Positions 13,901-26,488 of a DNA stretch of 64,000 bases are shown in pieces (the first letter of the stretch is position 1; every line of letters starts with the position of its first letter). Under the pieces are notes generated by a model. The model was not told where the DNA came from, did no database searches, and saw only the letters and a program-made list of their open reading frames with translations. Source of the DNA: Mortierella sp. BCC40632. Its lineage: Eukaryota; Mortierellomycota; Mortierellomycetes; Mortierellales; Mortierellaceae. Made by a program: the position numbers and the translations under genes. The DNA is taken from assembly GCA_011634665.1 (NCBI GenBank), contig WAEK01000006.1:1868501-1932500 (forward strand). Reading direction: 5' to 3'.

Positions 13901-16845
13901 CAAAAGCTTTGAATCGAGATCCTTATGAATATGACCCATAAACATAGGGATCATGGTCGAGGGCTCGATAAAGGCGAGGTTGGAGATAGTTGACATGGCT
14001 GCCTTGTACATTTGGGGAGATGTGGATTCGAGGTTGGCGGCATCCATGATCAGATGTTCAATGTGCTCACGGTGGTTAACAGCCAGTTGGCCGGGATCCA
14101 GTCGTGCTCGAAGAACCATACTCATCCAGTCGTACTTCTTGGTAGGCGAAGCGACGGCTTCGTGATGAGACAGGACGATCACATCAACTGCAACCTCGGC
14201 CATAACTTTCTGGTCTGCCTCTTCGTTGTAGGTGGTGATGGCAGAAAGGATTTCGGAAAGGCGGTATGCCGAGAGGTGAGGATCAGTTGGGATGCTGGAG
14301 GCAGCCAGAGATGGCGTAGAATCCTTCACAGGAGTCTCCAGAACAGAGACCCAGCGAACGAGCGATTCTTTAATTGTCTTTCCGACGCCCTTGAGATCTC
14401 TCTTGGCACAGCGCTGGAGCGCATGGAAAGCCTCCTTGCGAGTTTCCATGAATGGCGAAGCTGCGGCTGCGTAAACGAATCCTGTTCCAATGGCAATCCT
14501 TGCCTCTTCATTGGCGTCCTTCTGGTCCATGAGGGCCTCGAGAGCATGGACAAACCAAACCCCTTCTTCTGCAGTCGTAAGCTTAGTATAGACTTTATCC
14601 ATGAGAACCAACGAGGGCTTGGGCGACACAGCCAAAGCAGATTTGAGGAGCTGACGGGCAGATGCTTCGCTCGAGAGCTTGTACGCAGTAGCTACTGCAA
14701 CGTAGCCTTCCAATGGCCCATCCTTATATGTCAAAGGCGCCTTCTGAATATTATTGAACGCTGTAGTAAGTGGCGCCAAGAATTGCGAAACACGCTTGAG
14801 GGCACTTTGGCTGAGTTCGGCTAAGAATCATTATAGGGAAAGAGAGTCCAGAAGCCATGGTTAGGTTGCTTGGCCAAGGGAGCATTTTGATAAAATTCAG
14901 CTTCGCAAACTTCAGTTCTGTCCTTACAATCCCAGATCAAGGCGCCAATACCACGGGCCCATGTCTTGCGAAGAGAGGCACGTGGGCTAGCGAGTGCGGC
15001 GACACCAGCCTTGATACAAGCCGCGATCTCAGGGACATCCTTGTCTGTCGCCAGCAACACTTGGAAATGTGCAATGATGGCATCGATGCCAAGGGCTACG
15101 GCAGTTTCATTTGTTTCCTTTCCTGTCATTGTCATCAATCCTTGAATAGCCTTTGTCGACACTGTCTCGGACCGGATCTCGGCCATCTTTCCAAGGCAAT
15201 CGTAAAAGATTCCACGATGGTCTGGCGACGAGACCTTGGATGTAGTGAGTTGTTTGGTCATTTCCGTGGTGACCTTCAAGACATCCCCATCATTCTTGCA
15301 CTGATGTGCGAATTGCTTGAACAAAGCAATGCTCGAGGTACGCACGCTCTCTGACGTTGACCTCAAACCGTTCAACAGTGGGTCCTGAAGGGATGAGCTG
15401 AAAATAGGTGAGGGGTCGAAGGAGAGGCACTTGACAAGGTTCACCAAGACTATTGAGGCGAATTGTGATGAAGTTAACGCCTCTTGTTCACCGAAAGAAA
15501 CTACCAGACTTTTCAGGAGCATAGATTAATGTGCTTACTGGCGAAGACAATCTCGGGAGCACGGAGGACAACACGTTCGACTGTTGGAAGGAACTCGGAT
15601 TTAAAGTCATCCCATGAGATGAAATGACGGAAAAAGTCGTCGAAGGCAGCCTAGAAGTTTGATTAACATGATGTTGGTGAGCAATACGGAAGGATATTGC
15701 CATGGAAACCTCACTACCATTTCGTATTTCTGACAGGATAAAGTCATGAAAAAACACTAAACATACCGCACATCGAGTGGGGACAGCCTGCTTCGATGAG
15801 ACAAGGTTCGTCATGTAGTACTTGATGATTGCGTTCTTGCGAGTGTTAACGCTTTCTTTAGCAGCTTCCGCATTATGCTTCAATCGAATGGTGACGTCGA
15901 TCACTGTTCCCAGGAGTACAGAGTTGAGATAACCTGGTGTAGTAGTCGAGGTTGTCAAGGTGTCCAGGAACAAAGGAATCGAAACGACGTTCTAAAAGAG
16001 AAACAGCATTAGTTTTCATGAATGGAAATCAGGTCAGACGCCGCGTTGAGTTAGAAAAAGAGTCTTTACCTTGCGAAGGCATCGTCGGACATCAGCAATA
16101 GCGCCGTGTGCAACATTCTTCCTGGGAGCATCAATAAGACCATCGATAAGAATTGCTTGGCATGCAATGAGGGAAGCAGCGAAGGGAGATGTTGTTTCTG
16201 GCGCCTTTTCGAGCGCACAATTAATCAACTCGTTGACCCAAGTCAAAAACACAAAGCGGTGGTTGGCGGCAGTAGCAAAGGTACTAAGATATTCCAGTTA
16301 AGTATAAAACTCGCTTGATTAGTCTTAATAGAACGTTTAAAAGTCTTGAATAGACTAGGAACGTAGTCGCCATGACTCCTTCTCAATCCATGCAAGCAAA
16401 TTTACCCATCAGAGCTCTTGATAGAGTATCTTTCTGTCTCCTTTTGTACTCTGGGAACCATGACCTTCATGAACTCTTCTGAATTCCAGGCGTTGAGCTC
16501 GTGAAGCACCTCCAGTAGCGCCAATCGCGAGTGTCTATCATCGTAACGGGGGTATGAGATAAAGAGCAGGTGAACCAGAGCAGGCAGAAGCTCGACAGGC
16601 AGGTCTATAAAAAAAAGAAAAAAAAAGTATAAGTTGGTGATAGAGCACGAGGGTACAATCTGGGTATAGAAAGGTAACAGATCAGTCAGACCTTTGCGCT
16701 TCACGCGGAGGAGGAGCAAGTGAAGGAGTTGTGATCGCTCATTCGTAGAGGATGTCGTGATAGTCGGTAAGAGTGTCCCTTTGATGTATTCGGGCCATGA
16801 ACACTCTGAGGGGTCATGCGACCCGGCTGAATCTGCAGCCTGCAT
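7924..16845 (-). CDS. GCN1: GCN1, activator of the Gcn2 eIF2-alpha kinase
   Basis: Nine exons in transcript order: 16845-16692, 16604-16406, 16283-16070, 15991-15767, 15650-15539, 15500-14928, 14820-9240, 9141-8813, 8678-7924. They give about 2713 residues, matching the roughly 2670 of yeast Gcn1. The protein is almost wholly helical HEAT repeats; the centre resembles translation elongation factor eEF3, as known for this family. Gcn1 binds stalled or collided ribosomes with Gcn20 and passes the uncharged-tRNA signal to Gcn2, switching on the general amino-acid control. The start at 16845 is chosen because a stop lies in frame just upstream with no acceptor between. Exon 7 ends in a GC donor (AG then GCAAGT). 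Intron 1 (87 nt) is a multiple of three without a stop. The junction 15539/15500 implies a 38-nt intron and is the weakest point. Confidence 0.92.
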
Positions 16846-18518
16846 CCAATCCAGTAGGGGAACGGGCGGATCGAGTCAAAAGAAGAATGCGCGAGATCAG
16901 TCGCAGTTGGTCGAGAGGAACCGAAAGCGGGGCCCGGAGAAAAGGAAGAGGAAGGGATGTGGAAGAGATGACCAGCTGAGAGGAGAGATGACGCCGAGCT
17001 CCAGGAAGGGAACGCGGATACTTGGCGAGATGGAGGAGGATGCCAAACACAACAATTGGTCGAGACGCCAACTTGTTTATCTGAGCGAGGGCAAGGTTGC
17101 GTGAGAGGAGACTGCGTCCACCAGTGGCTCCAACCGCTCCAAATGGCCGATTCAACTTGGAGAAGAGGCGCAGGCTCAGCCACTAAAATCTACAGGTAAG
17201 TTCTCTTGTTCTAGGCTAGGCTTGGAGAAGAGTGCCTCCCACGCGATGGCGCAGAGAGTACGTTACCGATGGCGTGAGTCAGTTGACATACACACCGCGA
17301 GGTCCACTAGCCCCAAAGTGGTCTCATGTTACTTTCTCACGAGCTCCGTCCGCTCCGACAGGATCAATCCGAGTACCTCCCCTAATAACTGCGGCTCTCT
17401 TTAGGGCTTTGCCACCAAGGTGTTGTCCTCTGGCCCGATTCAACAGCATTAGAAAGACCTGGAAGGCTTTCCTATTAAAAGGCCTTGAGGCTATGCAACT
17501 GCCTTTTGATTAAGATAAATGTGATCTAAACAGGGGTCGTGGCAATGCTAACCTGTAGTATTTGTTTATTCTAAGTTGTTTTACGCAACAGTTTTAGCCT
17601 GTAATGTCAATTGCTTGATGCAAGCTGAGGACAACAACTTGGATATTTGATGATTGCTGGCGTTTCAACTTTTGAATTACGATTTCGAGCTTGGAAGAGA
17701 GGTGTATAGTAAGTAGTAAATAAAGAAAGCGCCATGGTGTCCGATCAACATGCTATCAACTAGTCTCAGACGCGAATGCGCTTTTCGATGCATGAAAATT
17801 AGTAAGCTGGTACTTTATCTTTTCAAGTCAGACATTGTGGATCTCCTGCATCAACTGCTGTTGCCTCATACGCTTTTGAGTGATGAGTAGGAAGACAACG
17901 ACACATCCTGTACAAACTGGGTCAGAATGAAAGAGTGCCGGCATTCCCTAGATCCCTACCAGAAATGATTGGTTAATGGACGATGGGTAGGACCCAAACT
18001 TCAATAAATTAATGATATGGGATTGGATGATTTAGGCAATAATAGCAGCGTGTTCAACAGCAGAGCTATCACCGATATCAGGTCCTAGGTTACTTAATAT
18101 TCACACCTGGCACAGTTCGCATTTAGACATCGGACCAGATATCCATTGAAAGAATCAAGAGTATAATTGAACTGAACACACCTAATTGATAGACGAATGG
18201 TGTGTCTCTTTCCTTGCACAATATGAAGTTTTACAGCGGCTACTACGAACTCTATAGCCATTTGGTCATTTGATCTCCTCTTGGCTGAGGAAGCCCGAGC
18301 ATGCTTTGGTGCAGCCTTGCGGGCTTTCTTGAGGGTTGTGACTGCTACACGTTCTTTGCATTAACTTGCACCAATGTCATCTTGCATCAGGTAATCTTCT
18401 ACCTATCTGCCACTGACACGCGTGTCAAACGTAGTCGAGCAGGGACTTAACAGTTTAATGACCAGTGCAGGAACGCTTTGTGCCACGGAAGCGCCATCAT
18501 CGTCATCATCAATACATC
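16846..18518. other. Divergent spacer between GCN1 and NBAS
   Basis: About 1.67 kb separates the two divergent genes. A minus-strand open frame at 16814-17155 is leucine/arginine rich and overlaps the GCN1 first exon in another frame, but I find no family for it. On the plus strand a near-perfect 5' splice site (CAG then GTAAGT) lies at about 17192-17200, so an upstream non-coding exon or a short transcript is possible. The rest shows nothing I recognise. Confidence 0.5.
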
Positions 18519-21500
18519 ATGGAGAAGCAACGCCAGCTTTATGATATCGACACAGTCGCCATCTGGACACCCAATGACAATCCTGATGCTCTGTCACTAG
18601 AGGGTCAAAATGAAGACGCGAGTTCTGGGTCACTCCATCAGCCATCAGAGATTATAGACAGGGATACCAAGCGAAGAATAGCATACTGGAAGAATTGGAT
18701 CCTTCGACGCATCGCCGCTGATATCTCGCCCCTCTTTTTAACCACTACCGTCCCGTCCGGAATCTCGTCCACGCTCACTCCTCTCAAATCTTCATGGCAG
18801 CTCAGTTTGAGTCCCGACAGTCACTTCCTAGCCGTCAACCAAGAGGACAAGATCGAGTTCAGGACATTTCTTTCAGGATACCAGGGCATCCACGCCATCT
18901 GGGCCTCAAGCAAGCGGACGGAGATGTATCCAAAATGGAGAAGGATCGCTTGGAGTCTGGACTCAAGGCTGGTTGCCAGGAGCTTTAGCGATGGCACAAT
19001 CGAAATTATAGACACCAAAGGACGACTTATCGGCACCATCTTACCAACCGGTCAACAACCTACTTCCACAAACGACAAAGAAAGTGATGCTGCATCAGGC
19101 CAACTTTTCGTCGAACCTCTTAGCTTTTTGGGGTTCGTACGAGGAAGGAGAAACGGAAAAGAATATAACCAGGGTGTCAAGCATTCTGGACACGAATATG
19201 CATACGAGCTAGTCACCATCACTTATAATGGCATCCTTCGAAGCTACCTTTTCAACACCACTGAGGCTCTGGATTTCGCGGACTCAACCCCAGCTTCACC
19301 AATGGATGACCGCTCGCATGGCAAGAGCAATCAACATCGGAGATCACTTTTATCATCACAGTCACTTCTGAACCCTAGAAAGACGACATGGCCAAGAGAA
19401 GGATACTCTGAGCCGGGTTTCTTTTGTCTCTATCACAAGTACTCTTTCCAAAAGTGGTTCCGGACAGTAGTGTGCGCCAGTATTGATGAGCGGACAGGTG
19501 TTCTCGGAATTGGAGGGTCACTCTTAGAGTCAAAATCAAAATCTGCAGATGGTAAGAAAGCTATTTAATCCAATGGAAATGCGTCATTTCGAACAAATAT
19601 TTTCCTTGGAATATGTTGCTTAATTTATTTTATTTCTCCGTCCTATCTCTGTTTTGTACTAGACACTCAGGGTGCTCAAGAAGGTGTCATGTTTTGGGCA
19701 ATAGAGAACGATGCGCCATACTATAGAAGTTATGAATCAGAAGAAGCTTCGAGCGGACAAGAGGTCATATCAGAAGGTTCGAATCATTCCTCAGGAATTA
19801 GTACGATCAAGCAAGTCATTCAAAAACTGTTTGAGCGGGATGAGGCTATCACCAAAGGCACAACTCATACATTGGTGGCCCACGAAAACTACGGCTTACT
19901 CTCGCTTGATGGCTCGGGCTCACTGACAAGCTGGACTCTTACCAAGGAGAAGGGCGGTGTTCCCAAAATGACATGGGATGGAGATCATCTTAATTACTAT
20001 GCTCGGTCCAAGGAACATAGCGATCTTTCTTTCGAGGCTTTCCAAAAGCTCGTCAAGGAGTATCACTCCAATGGAACCTCTACGTTCTTGGTCGGCCTGG
20101 CAAATGGTAAATGTGTCTCAATGAGGTACTGGACCAAGAATGCTATTCTACTTGGGTTCGAGAGTGGAGCTATGATTGTTCTCCAAATCCCTGAGCTATT
20201 CAACATTTTAGGGAATGAGCCCAAAGTGTTTGCCACCTGCCAAGAATTCACCAACTCTGGATTTGGTTCCCACGACGAGCAAGTGTTTGTAATTGAAGAG
20301 ATCACACGAATGATCCGCGCCCGTGTTGTTGGGGATCGTTGGATCATGTTGTCGGACCAAGAGGACAAAGCCTTGGGCGAGCCTACAGAGCAGGAGATCG
20401 CACAAATGATGGGAAATGAAGGCGTCTTGTTCAAGATGATTGCTCAGCTTACAAAGTTCTTTGAGTCAAGATCTGTCGAGGATCATCAAGCAAAGCGACA
20501 AAAACTTATCCTTGTCCCAAAACGAACCCTTTCTCTTCACAGAGTGCTTCGCGTGCCACCCGTGGTGTACATGTACCGCAAGCTCGAGGCTAAGGATTAT
20601 GCATCAGCACTAGCAATCGCCAAGACATACGAGTTGGATGAAGACAAAGTTTACAAGTATCAGTGGAAACACCTGGCCCAAATTAATGCGACGCAAATAG
20701 CCACTATCCTGGACAGTATCTCAGACAAAGAGTGGGTACTTGCCCATTGCATTGACTATGCTTCGGATGATCACGAATGTGTTCGAGAGCTTCTCGAATA
20801 CGGTCTTCAGCTTACAGAAACGTTGCTGGATGACATTGTCAAGCGATGCGGGATACAAAAGGACGTCAAGTTAGACTTGATTCGGGCAGCAGCATCAGGA
20901 ACCCCAATGAAGCACGAAACCAGCCAGTCGCTACTCAAGATTCAACTGACCCCCAAAGAGATTCTTTGGTGCAAATATCGATGGTGTTTACTGAAATACC
21001 TGAACCGCCTCTCAACTTATGTAGAGCTATCGACAGCGGAGAAGGAGAGCAGGCATCAAGAAGAGGTTAGATCGCGAAAACTCCAGAAGCCAAAACCTCA
21101 TGCCTCGGATCCACTCAACCCACTCGACCCACTTGAGTCGCTGATTGACTATGATGATCAAAGCCTACGCAATCAGCCATTGTTGTCCGGGACGTTTGCG
21201 ACGTTCAGAGATGTTGATTTGGCTGGCCTGGCCTGTCTCTTCGCTGGGGTCGAATTTATCGAAGGTATCAGGATCTTGTTCACGCGTTTTAACCGCGAGA
21301 CATGGCCATGGCGACTTGCAATCATCAACAGAATCCCAGAGACATGCCCGACTGAATTTTACCGGGAGCTACTGCCCAAGTTTGATCGTAAGACAAGCGC
21401 AGAGAAGGCATGGGCGCTAGATCATCCATGGAGAGATATGGATTGGGTGGATGTCCCCGAGCTCAGGACTCTCATTTTTGGATCCGCCGATCATGAACTG

Positions 21501-24265
21501 GATCTGTATTTGCAACAACAAGCAAAGACTGTAGAAGAGCGCAAGGCCGCTTATGGAGGTGATGAGGCTGCCAACTTGGATATGACCATGATTATGAATG
21601 AGGTTGAGGAAATCCTCCCATCCCCAGAGGTATTCCCAGCAACGAGCGAGAGGCTGTCTCAGTGGTATATCAATCGCTCTCTCGATATCGACAGGAGTAC
21701 TGGTCAGCTATCGGAAGCCCGCAGGCTTGTCCAGTACGGACATGACAATCGTGTGCCACATCTGGACTCTATCAGTGAGGACCTCGAAGTTCTTTGCAAG
21801 CTTCTCTACGGAATCAGACCAGAGGGCCGCAGTGCTGAGGCAAACGAGCGACTTGAAAGGATCACCATGGGCATGTCCCTCGAGAAGTTTGCAGAGATGG
21901 ACCCTATGCAGGTCGTCCAAATCTGTCTTTCGATGTGTGATGAAAGGACTATTGTTCAAGATATACGTCATTTGGTTCTTCCATACCTTACCGTCATTAT
22001 TCCCAGACGCTGGCACCGCAAAGACGCGAGGCACGTTCCTGGAAAAGGCTTGCCCAAAGGCCTGGACCCGCATAACCCAATGTCGTATCTCTATGCGTTT
22101 TTATTGATGCAAAGCCCAGAGCATCTCCTGTGGGTCGGGGCTGTGATTGAGGCTTCAAAGCCTATCTATGAGCCTGAAATCCGGATCATCCGAAATGACA
22201 TGGATCTCTCATGGCTAACACTGTCGTGTATGTACGGATGCAGGAGGATGGACGAGTGGACAGTCATGAGTAGTATGATCGTTTGTCTCCCAGTGTTCGA
22301 TCAAACTGTGCAGGTGGATGAAGCAGTCGATAAAATGCGAAGGGCTCAGCTTCGAAAAGATATTGCTTCAGAACCATTGGAAACTCATGTTGGCTCTGTT
22401 GTTGACCGACCAAGGATCCCGCAACAACTGGATCCTCTCAACATGTATCCAGCTTTTGTAAAATACGCGCCCACACCAGGATTAATGCAGCATGCCCTCG
22501 ATACCCTAGAACAACACCTGTCTGCTGCAGAAACTCTTGCGCGCTATGATCTCCCCGTCCCATTGTCATGGTTCCTGGAGAACTCTGACTCTGAAGTAAG
22601 CCAGGCACAAATGGTCACTAAGATGGCCAGACTCGCCAGCGGTGGACCCGAGAAGATGGGAGAACGATTCGAGAGTGATGATGAATGGGTTTTGCTACTT
22701 GAGGATCTTATCCGACTTCGCGGAGGTGAGAAGGGTGGCGGTGTCTTGGGTCTTGTATTGGAACAGGATATTTACCGTGAATACTTGGCAGGCGTTCTTA
22801 GCTGCGGCAGTAAGTCTGACTCAAGGGAGATCTATTTGTCGATTTGCAACTTTATAGTCAACCACAAGCTGACACCCTTTGTTAATTTTTTTTCTGCTAT
22901 AGAATTTGAGCTAGCCAAGGGCATCCTGTTTCCGCCTGGCATGCTTCCTCCCGTTAGAGTGGCAACAGCTGAAAAGCTGGTTATTGACTGCTCCAACGAC
23001 TTTTACAACAATGCGATATCCGGAAACAAGGATCAGGGGTTGATGAAAATGGCATATGATTGGTATGTGTTCATGTAACTGTAGAGACCCTACTCTGATA
23101 CGCAGTATTTCGAAGACTCATTTTAAATAATCGGCTTTTTATTATTTTTAGTCTGAAAGTCCTTCCAGAGACAACCAACATTCGAAGAGAAATGGATCTA
23201 ATCGAAGCAACCGATATCATGACTGCAGGCTACAAACTCAAGGATCCAGGAACTGGATCAATCATTCTTCCATTGCAAATCCGTAGTAGTGAGAATCGAC
23301 TCTCGCTTGTCCGGGATGTCATCATGACCCAGGATAATGCATACCACGACGTAGCGACCATGCTCGAGCTTGCCTTCAAATTGACAGGGATCCGTCAGAA
23401 AAAATCAAGCCGGCAACGAGTCGAAATCCAGGTCTTGGGTATGCTTATCGAAGCCTCGTTGAAGGAAAGAAAATACCTTTTCGCCATTCAGCAGTCGGAT
23501 CGCCTCATCGAACTTATGAGAGTATCAGGCGCTCTGGACCTGAATGCTGACGGATCTCAAAAGACCAAGGGCTCGACCAAGTCAAACAGCAACCCTTTCA
23601 CCAAGTCTCCGGCCGAAAGCGATTCTTTGCCTTCCAGGCCTGACTCGCCGGTATCGACCTCTTCCTCACGTCCAGGATCGAGAGCAGGAGGACTCATCTC
23701 TTCAACCAAATCAACCATGTCGTCTTCGCAACGTGGGTCTCCATCTTTGTCTCTGGAAGACCCAAGGGCGAAGAAACCCTGGGAGATTTTCATTCGCGTC
23801 GGATCCGAGTCGGAAGGCCAAAAGTACTCGAACCGACTGGCGGTTATAGGGTATGCGCTTTCTTGCTGCCCTCCTGACAAGATCGAGAGTGTGCTTGAGA
23901 TCTGGAGATCGCTGGAGATGGAGTCGGAGCTGGCACCAGTCCCTGAGACAGACCCACGCAGGGGTATAGCTGGATTCATGTCCAGCATGTCTAGCATGAT
24001 TGATAGAACTGCTGGACCTGTAGGCTTGGGAACAGATAGCCGGAGTGGCGGACTTGGTATAGGAGCAATGGTCAATGTTGGATCTGCTGGTGGTGGAAAT
24101 GGGGGTTCTGGAGCGGGGCCTTTGGCTGAACTTCTAGAGCGTGGTAGGATGGATTCGTCTGGGCATTCGCAATATCAAGCTCAAGGCGAGCATGGGGCTG
24201 AGGGTGGACGCAAGCGAGATGCCCTAAAATCGCTTGTCAACTCGATCTGGTCTGGTCTATCATAA
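18519..24265 (+). CDS. NBAS/Sec39-type subunit of the Dsl1 (NRZ) tethering complex
   Basis: Four exons, 18519-19551, 19663-22809, 22903-23062 and 23152-24265, give 1817 residues. The N-terminal third matches the beta-propeller of animal NBAS (WQLSLSPDSHFLAV, then WRRIAWSLDSRLVA). The Sec39 domain begins near residue 630 (LSLHRVLRVPPVVYMYRKLE). Yeast Sec39/Dsl3 is much shorter and lacks the propeller, so this is the long NBAS form. The tail is Ser/Gly rich. Family role: a subunit of the ER-resident tether that captures COPI vesicles returning from the Golgi. The frame stays open upstream through a His/Arg-rich stretch to a GTG at 18465, without ATG; I take ATG 18519, but an extra upstream exon is possible. 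Intron 2 (93 nt) is stop-free and in frame. Confidence 0.88.
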
Positions 24266-24411
24266 GCGGATTATATTCAGTAGTAAAATAGAGAGCCGTC
24301 ACGATTTTTTCATCTCTTTCTTTCTCAACTCCTGCCCTCAGACCTTCTCTTTGCTTTTGACCTTTTATACTCTTTGTCGCTGTCGTTGTTGTCATTGTCG
24401 GAGACAACCAC

Positions 24412-26298
24412 ATGGATAGGACAGCTGAATTCCGGGCTGCAGTCAATTCATTGACTAGCCGAGGACACATTCCATCACGCCAGCATCAGCCTCCACCTTA
24501 TTATAGCAATGTCCGCAAAAGCAAGGAGGCCGCTGAATTCGCAGAGTTCTCACAGCTTGCATATGACATTGGCCAGGAGGCCAGGGAGACTCTAGTGAAG
24601 CTTCATAAGCTGACCAAGCGTATGTCGACAATGTTCTGCCCGTCTCACATCTCTCAGCACCATGATTCCAGCCAATGCATTTCTTAGGATGAAAAAATGT
24701 CTTGTGTCAGGACTGTTTAGCATTTCAACAGGAACTCATCCTCTTGTCATTCATCTTTTCATCCTGACTAAACACGTAGTGGTCAAGAGAAAGGCTCTTT
24801 TTGATGACCGGCCAGTCGAGATTTCGGTACGTGGAATTTGGCTCAATTGTGTGGTTGCCACGTAGTTTTACTTGTATGGAGCCTCCATCTTTAACCAACC
24901 ACGTTCTATCTATTCTGCTTCCCCTTTTCTCAGGAGTTGACTTTTATCATCAAGCAGGACTTGGCGAAGCTAAGCAGCCAGATCGTCTCTCTTCAACATC
25001 ATGTTCGAGCTACAGCTGCCAAGGGCAACCGAGCAACCCGGCAAATGGATGAGCACTCGGCCAATGTTGTCGGGATCTTGCAAAACAAATTGAAAAGTGC
25101 CAGTCTAGAGTTCAAAGAAGCACTCGAGATCAGAACAGAGGTAATCAACAAATCCAATAGACCGCTTTTTACCCTGCCTGACACCTGATTTGATCTTTGG
25201 CTTTCTGACAAAACATTTGCATTTTTTTTATGCTTGCAATAGAGTATTCAAGCATCAAAGAAACGACAGGAGCAACTCCTGCAGTCAGGTCAGGCACAGG
25301 CTTCACCAAACCCTCAGTCACAATCCGCTTTTCAGTCCCCAGGACCTGGACAGGTACAGAGTCCTGGGCATGGTTCAGGGCCTCAGTCATCACTTTCAGT
25401 GCCTCACTCCAGTATCCTGTCACCACTTCGCAAAAACACTCGATCACCAATCGGTCTCGTCCCTGTGTCACCGACCCCAAGTCCACTGCCCCCAGGACAG
25501 AGTATACCCCAGGGACGATCGACTTCACCTTTGATGCAAACTAATTCTCCAAGTCTTCAACATCACTCAAGGCGTCCTTCTACGCCATCTTCGATTTCTT
25601 CACAGCCTTACCACCAGAAGCAGTATTCGAACGGAGGATACGCTGATACGGAAACAAACTACGGTAGTAGTAGCATGCATCGTCGAAAAGTTGGAGGTCA
25701 TCAGTATGAGGATGACAACGAAGCTGCTGGACCGGCATCGATGCTCTATCAGCAGCAGCAGTATGCTCCACAAGTAGATCAGGTAAGGATTTCACCCGCA
25801 ACTACTCCAAAGCCCCCCCTTTTTTTTTTTTTAATATTGCCCAAGCAGTCAAATGCAAGCAAACCGTCACTCTGTGTCAATCATAAGTAACTAATGACTT
25901 TTTTAATGCATCATAGTACCAGCAAAATCGGTCAACGGCAATCGAGGCAATTGAATCCACTATGCAAGAGCTTGGAGGAATTTTCCAGCAGTTAGCACAG
26001 ATGGTTGCAGAACAACGAGATACTGTTCAGAGGTGAGTCAATCCTCCCTGATACCCAAGGCGGACCTCCTATTGATTGTAAAAAAAAAAAAACAAAACAA
26101 ATGCTCGACTAACTTTTTCCTTTTTCTTCACTATGAAACAGGATTGAGGCCAACATGGATGACATTGAAGTCAATATCAACGAAGCCCAAAATCAGCTAT
26201 TGAGATACTATCGCAACATTTCGTCCGATCGATGGCTTATGATTAAGCTCTTTTTGACCATCATCTTTATCTTCTTGGTTGTGTCTCTTGTATCATAA
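24412..26298 (+). CDS. SED5: Syntaxin 5 / Sed5, Golgi Qa-SNARE
   Basis: Six exons, 24412-24619, 24780-24826, 24934-25140, 25243-25782, 25917-26032 and 26142-26298, give 424 residues. The N-terminal peptide DRTAEFRA is the Sly1-binding type of Sed5. A helical Habc region follows (KRKALFDDRPVEIS, then ELTFIIKQDLAKL), then a long Ser/Pro/Gln-rich linker in exon 4. The SNARE motif spans roughly residues 340-400, with the central glutamine at about 367 (MVAEQRDTVQR). A single C-terminal membrane anchor ends the protein. Role: target SNARE for ER-to-Golgi and intra-Golgi fusion. Its start is only 146 bp after the NBAS stop, on the same strand, and the two proteins work in the same transport step. 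The linker is longer than in yeast Sed5. Confidence 0.93.
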
Positions 26299-26394
26299 CT
26301 GCTTTCAAAAAAGATAACCTTTGTTTTCTCCCTTTTTTGTATTGGTAGTCTGTCTACAACAGCCTCCAAAAGGTTTCATCATAATTTAAAATAT

Positions 26395-26415
26395 AAATAT
26401 ATATATATATATATA
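26395..26415. repeat. AT dinucleotide repeat
   Basis: A short (AT)n run is seen directly, between the convergent 3' ends of SED5 and the phosducin-like gene. Confidence 0.85.
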
Positions 26416-26488
26416 AAAATCGTATCGCTCTATTAAACAGTGAATCGGATTCTAAACAAGATCTTTCAGAGTGACGAAGGTGATTTCA

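Noticed and set aside
14821..14926. Extended GCN1 exon reading to a stop at 14821
   Set aside because: Using the GTAAGG donor at 14927 with the TTAG acceptor at 14821 restores the correct frame and a family-like joint (IWDSELSQSALKRV).
16814..17155. Minus-strand open frame upstream of GCN1, leucine/arginine rich
   Set aside because: It overlaps the first GCN1 exon in another frame, and no acceptor joins it to GCN1 in phase. No domain is recognisable.
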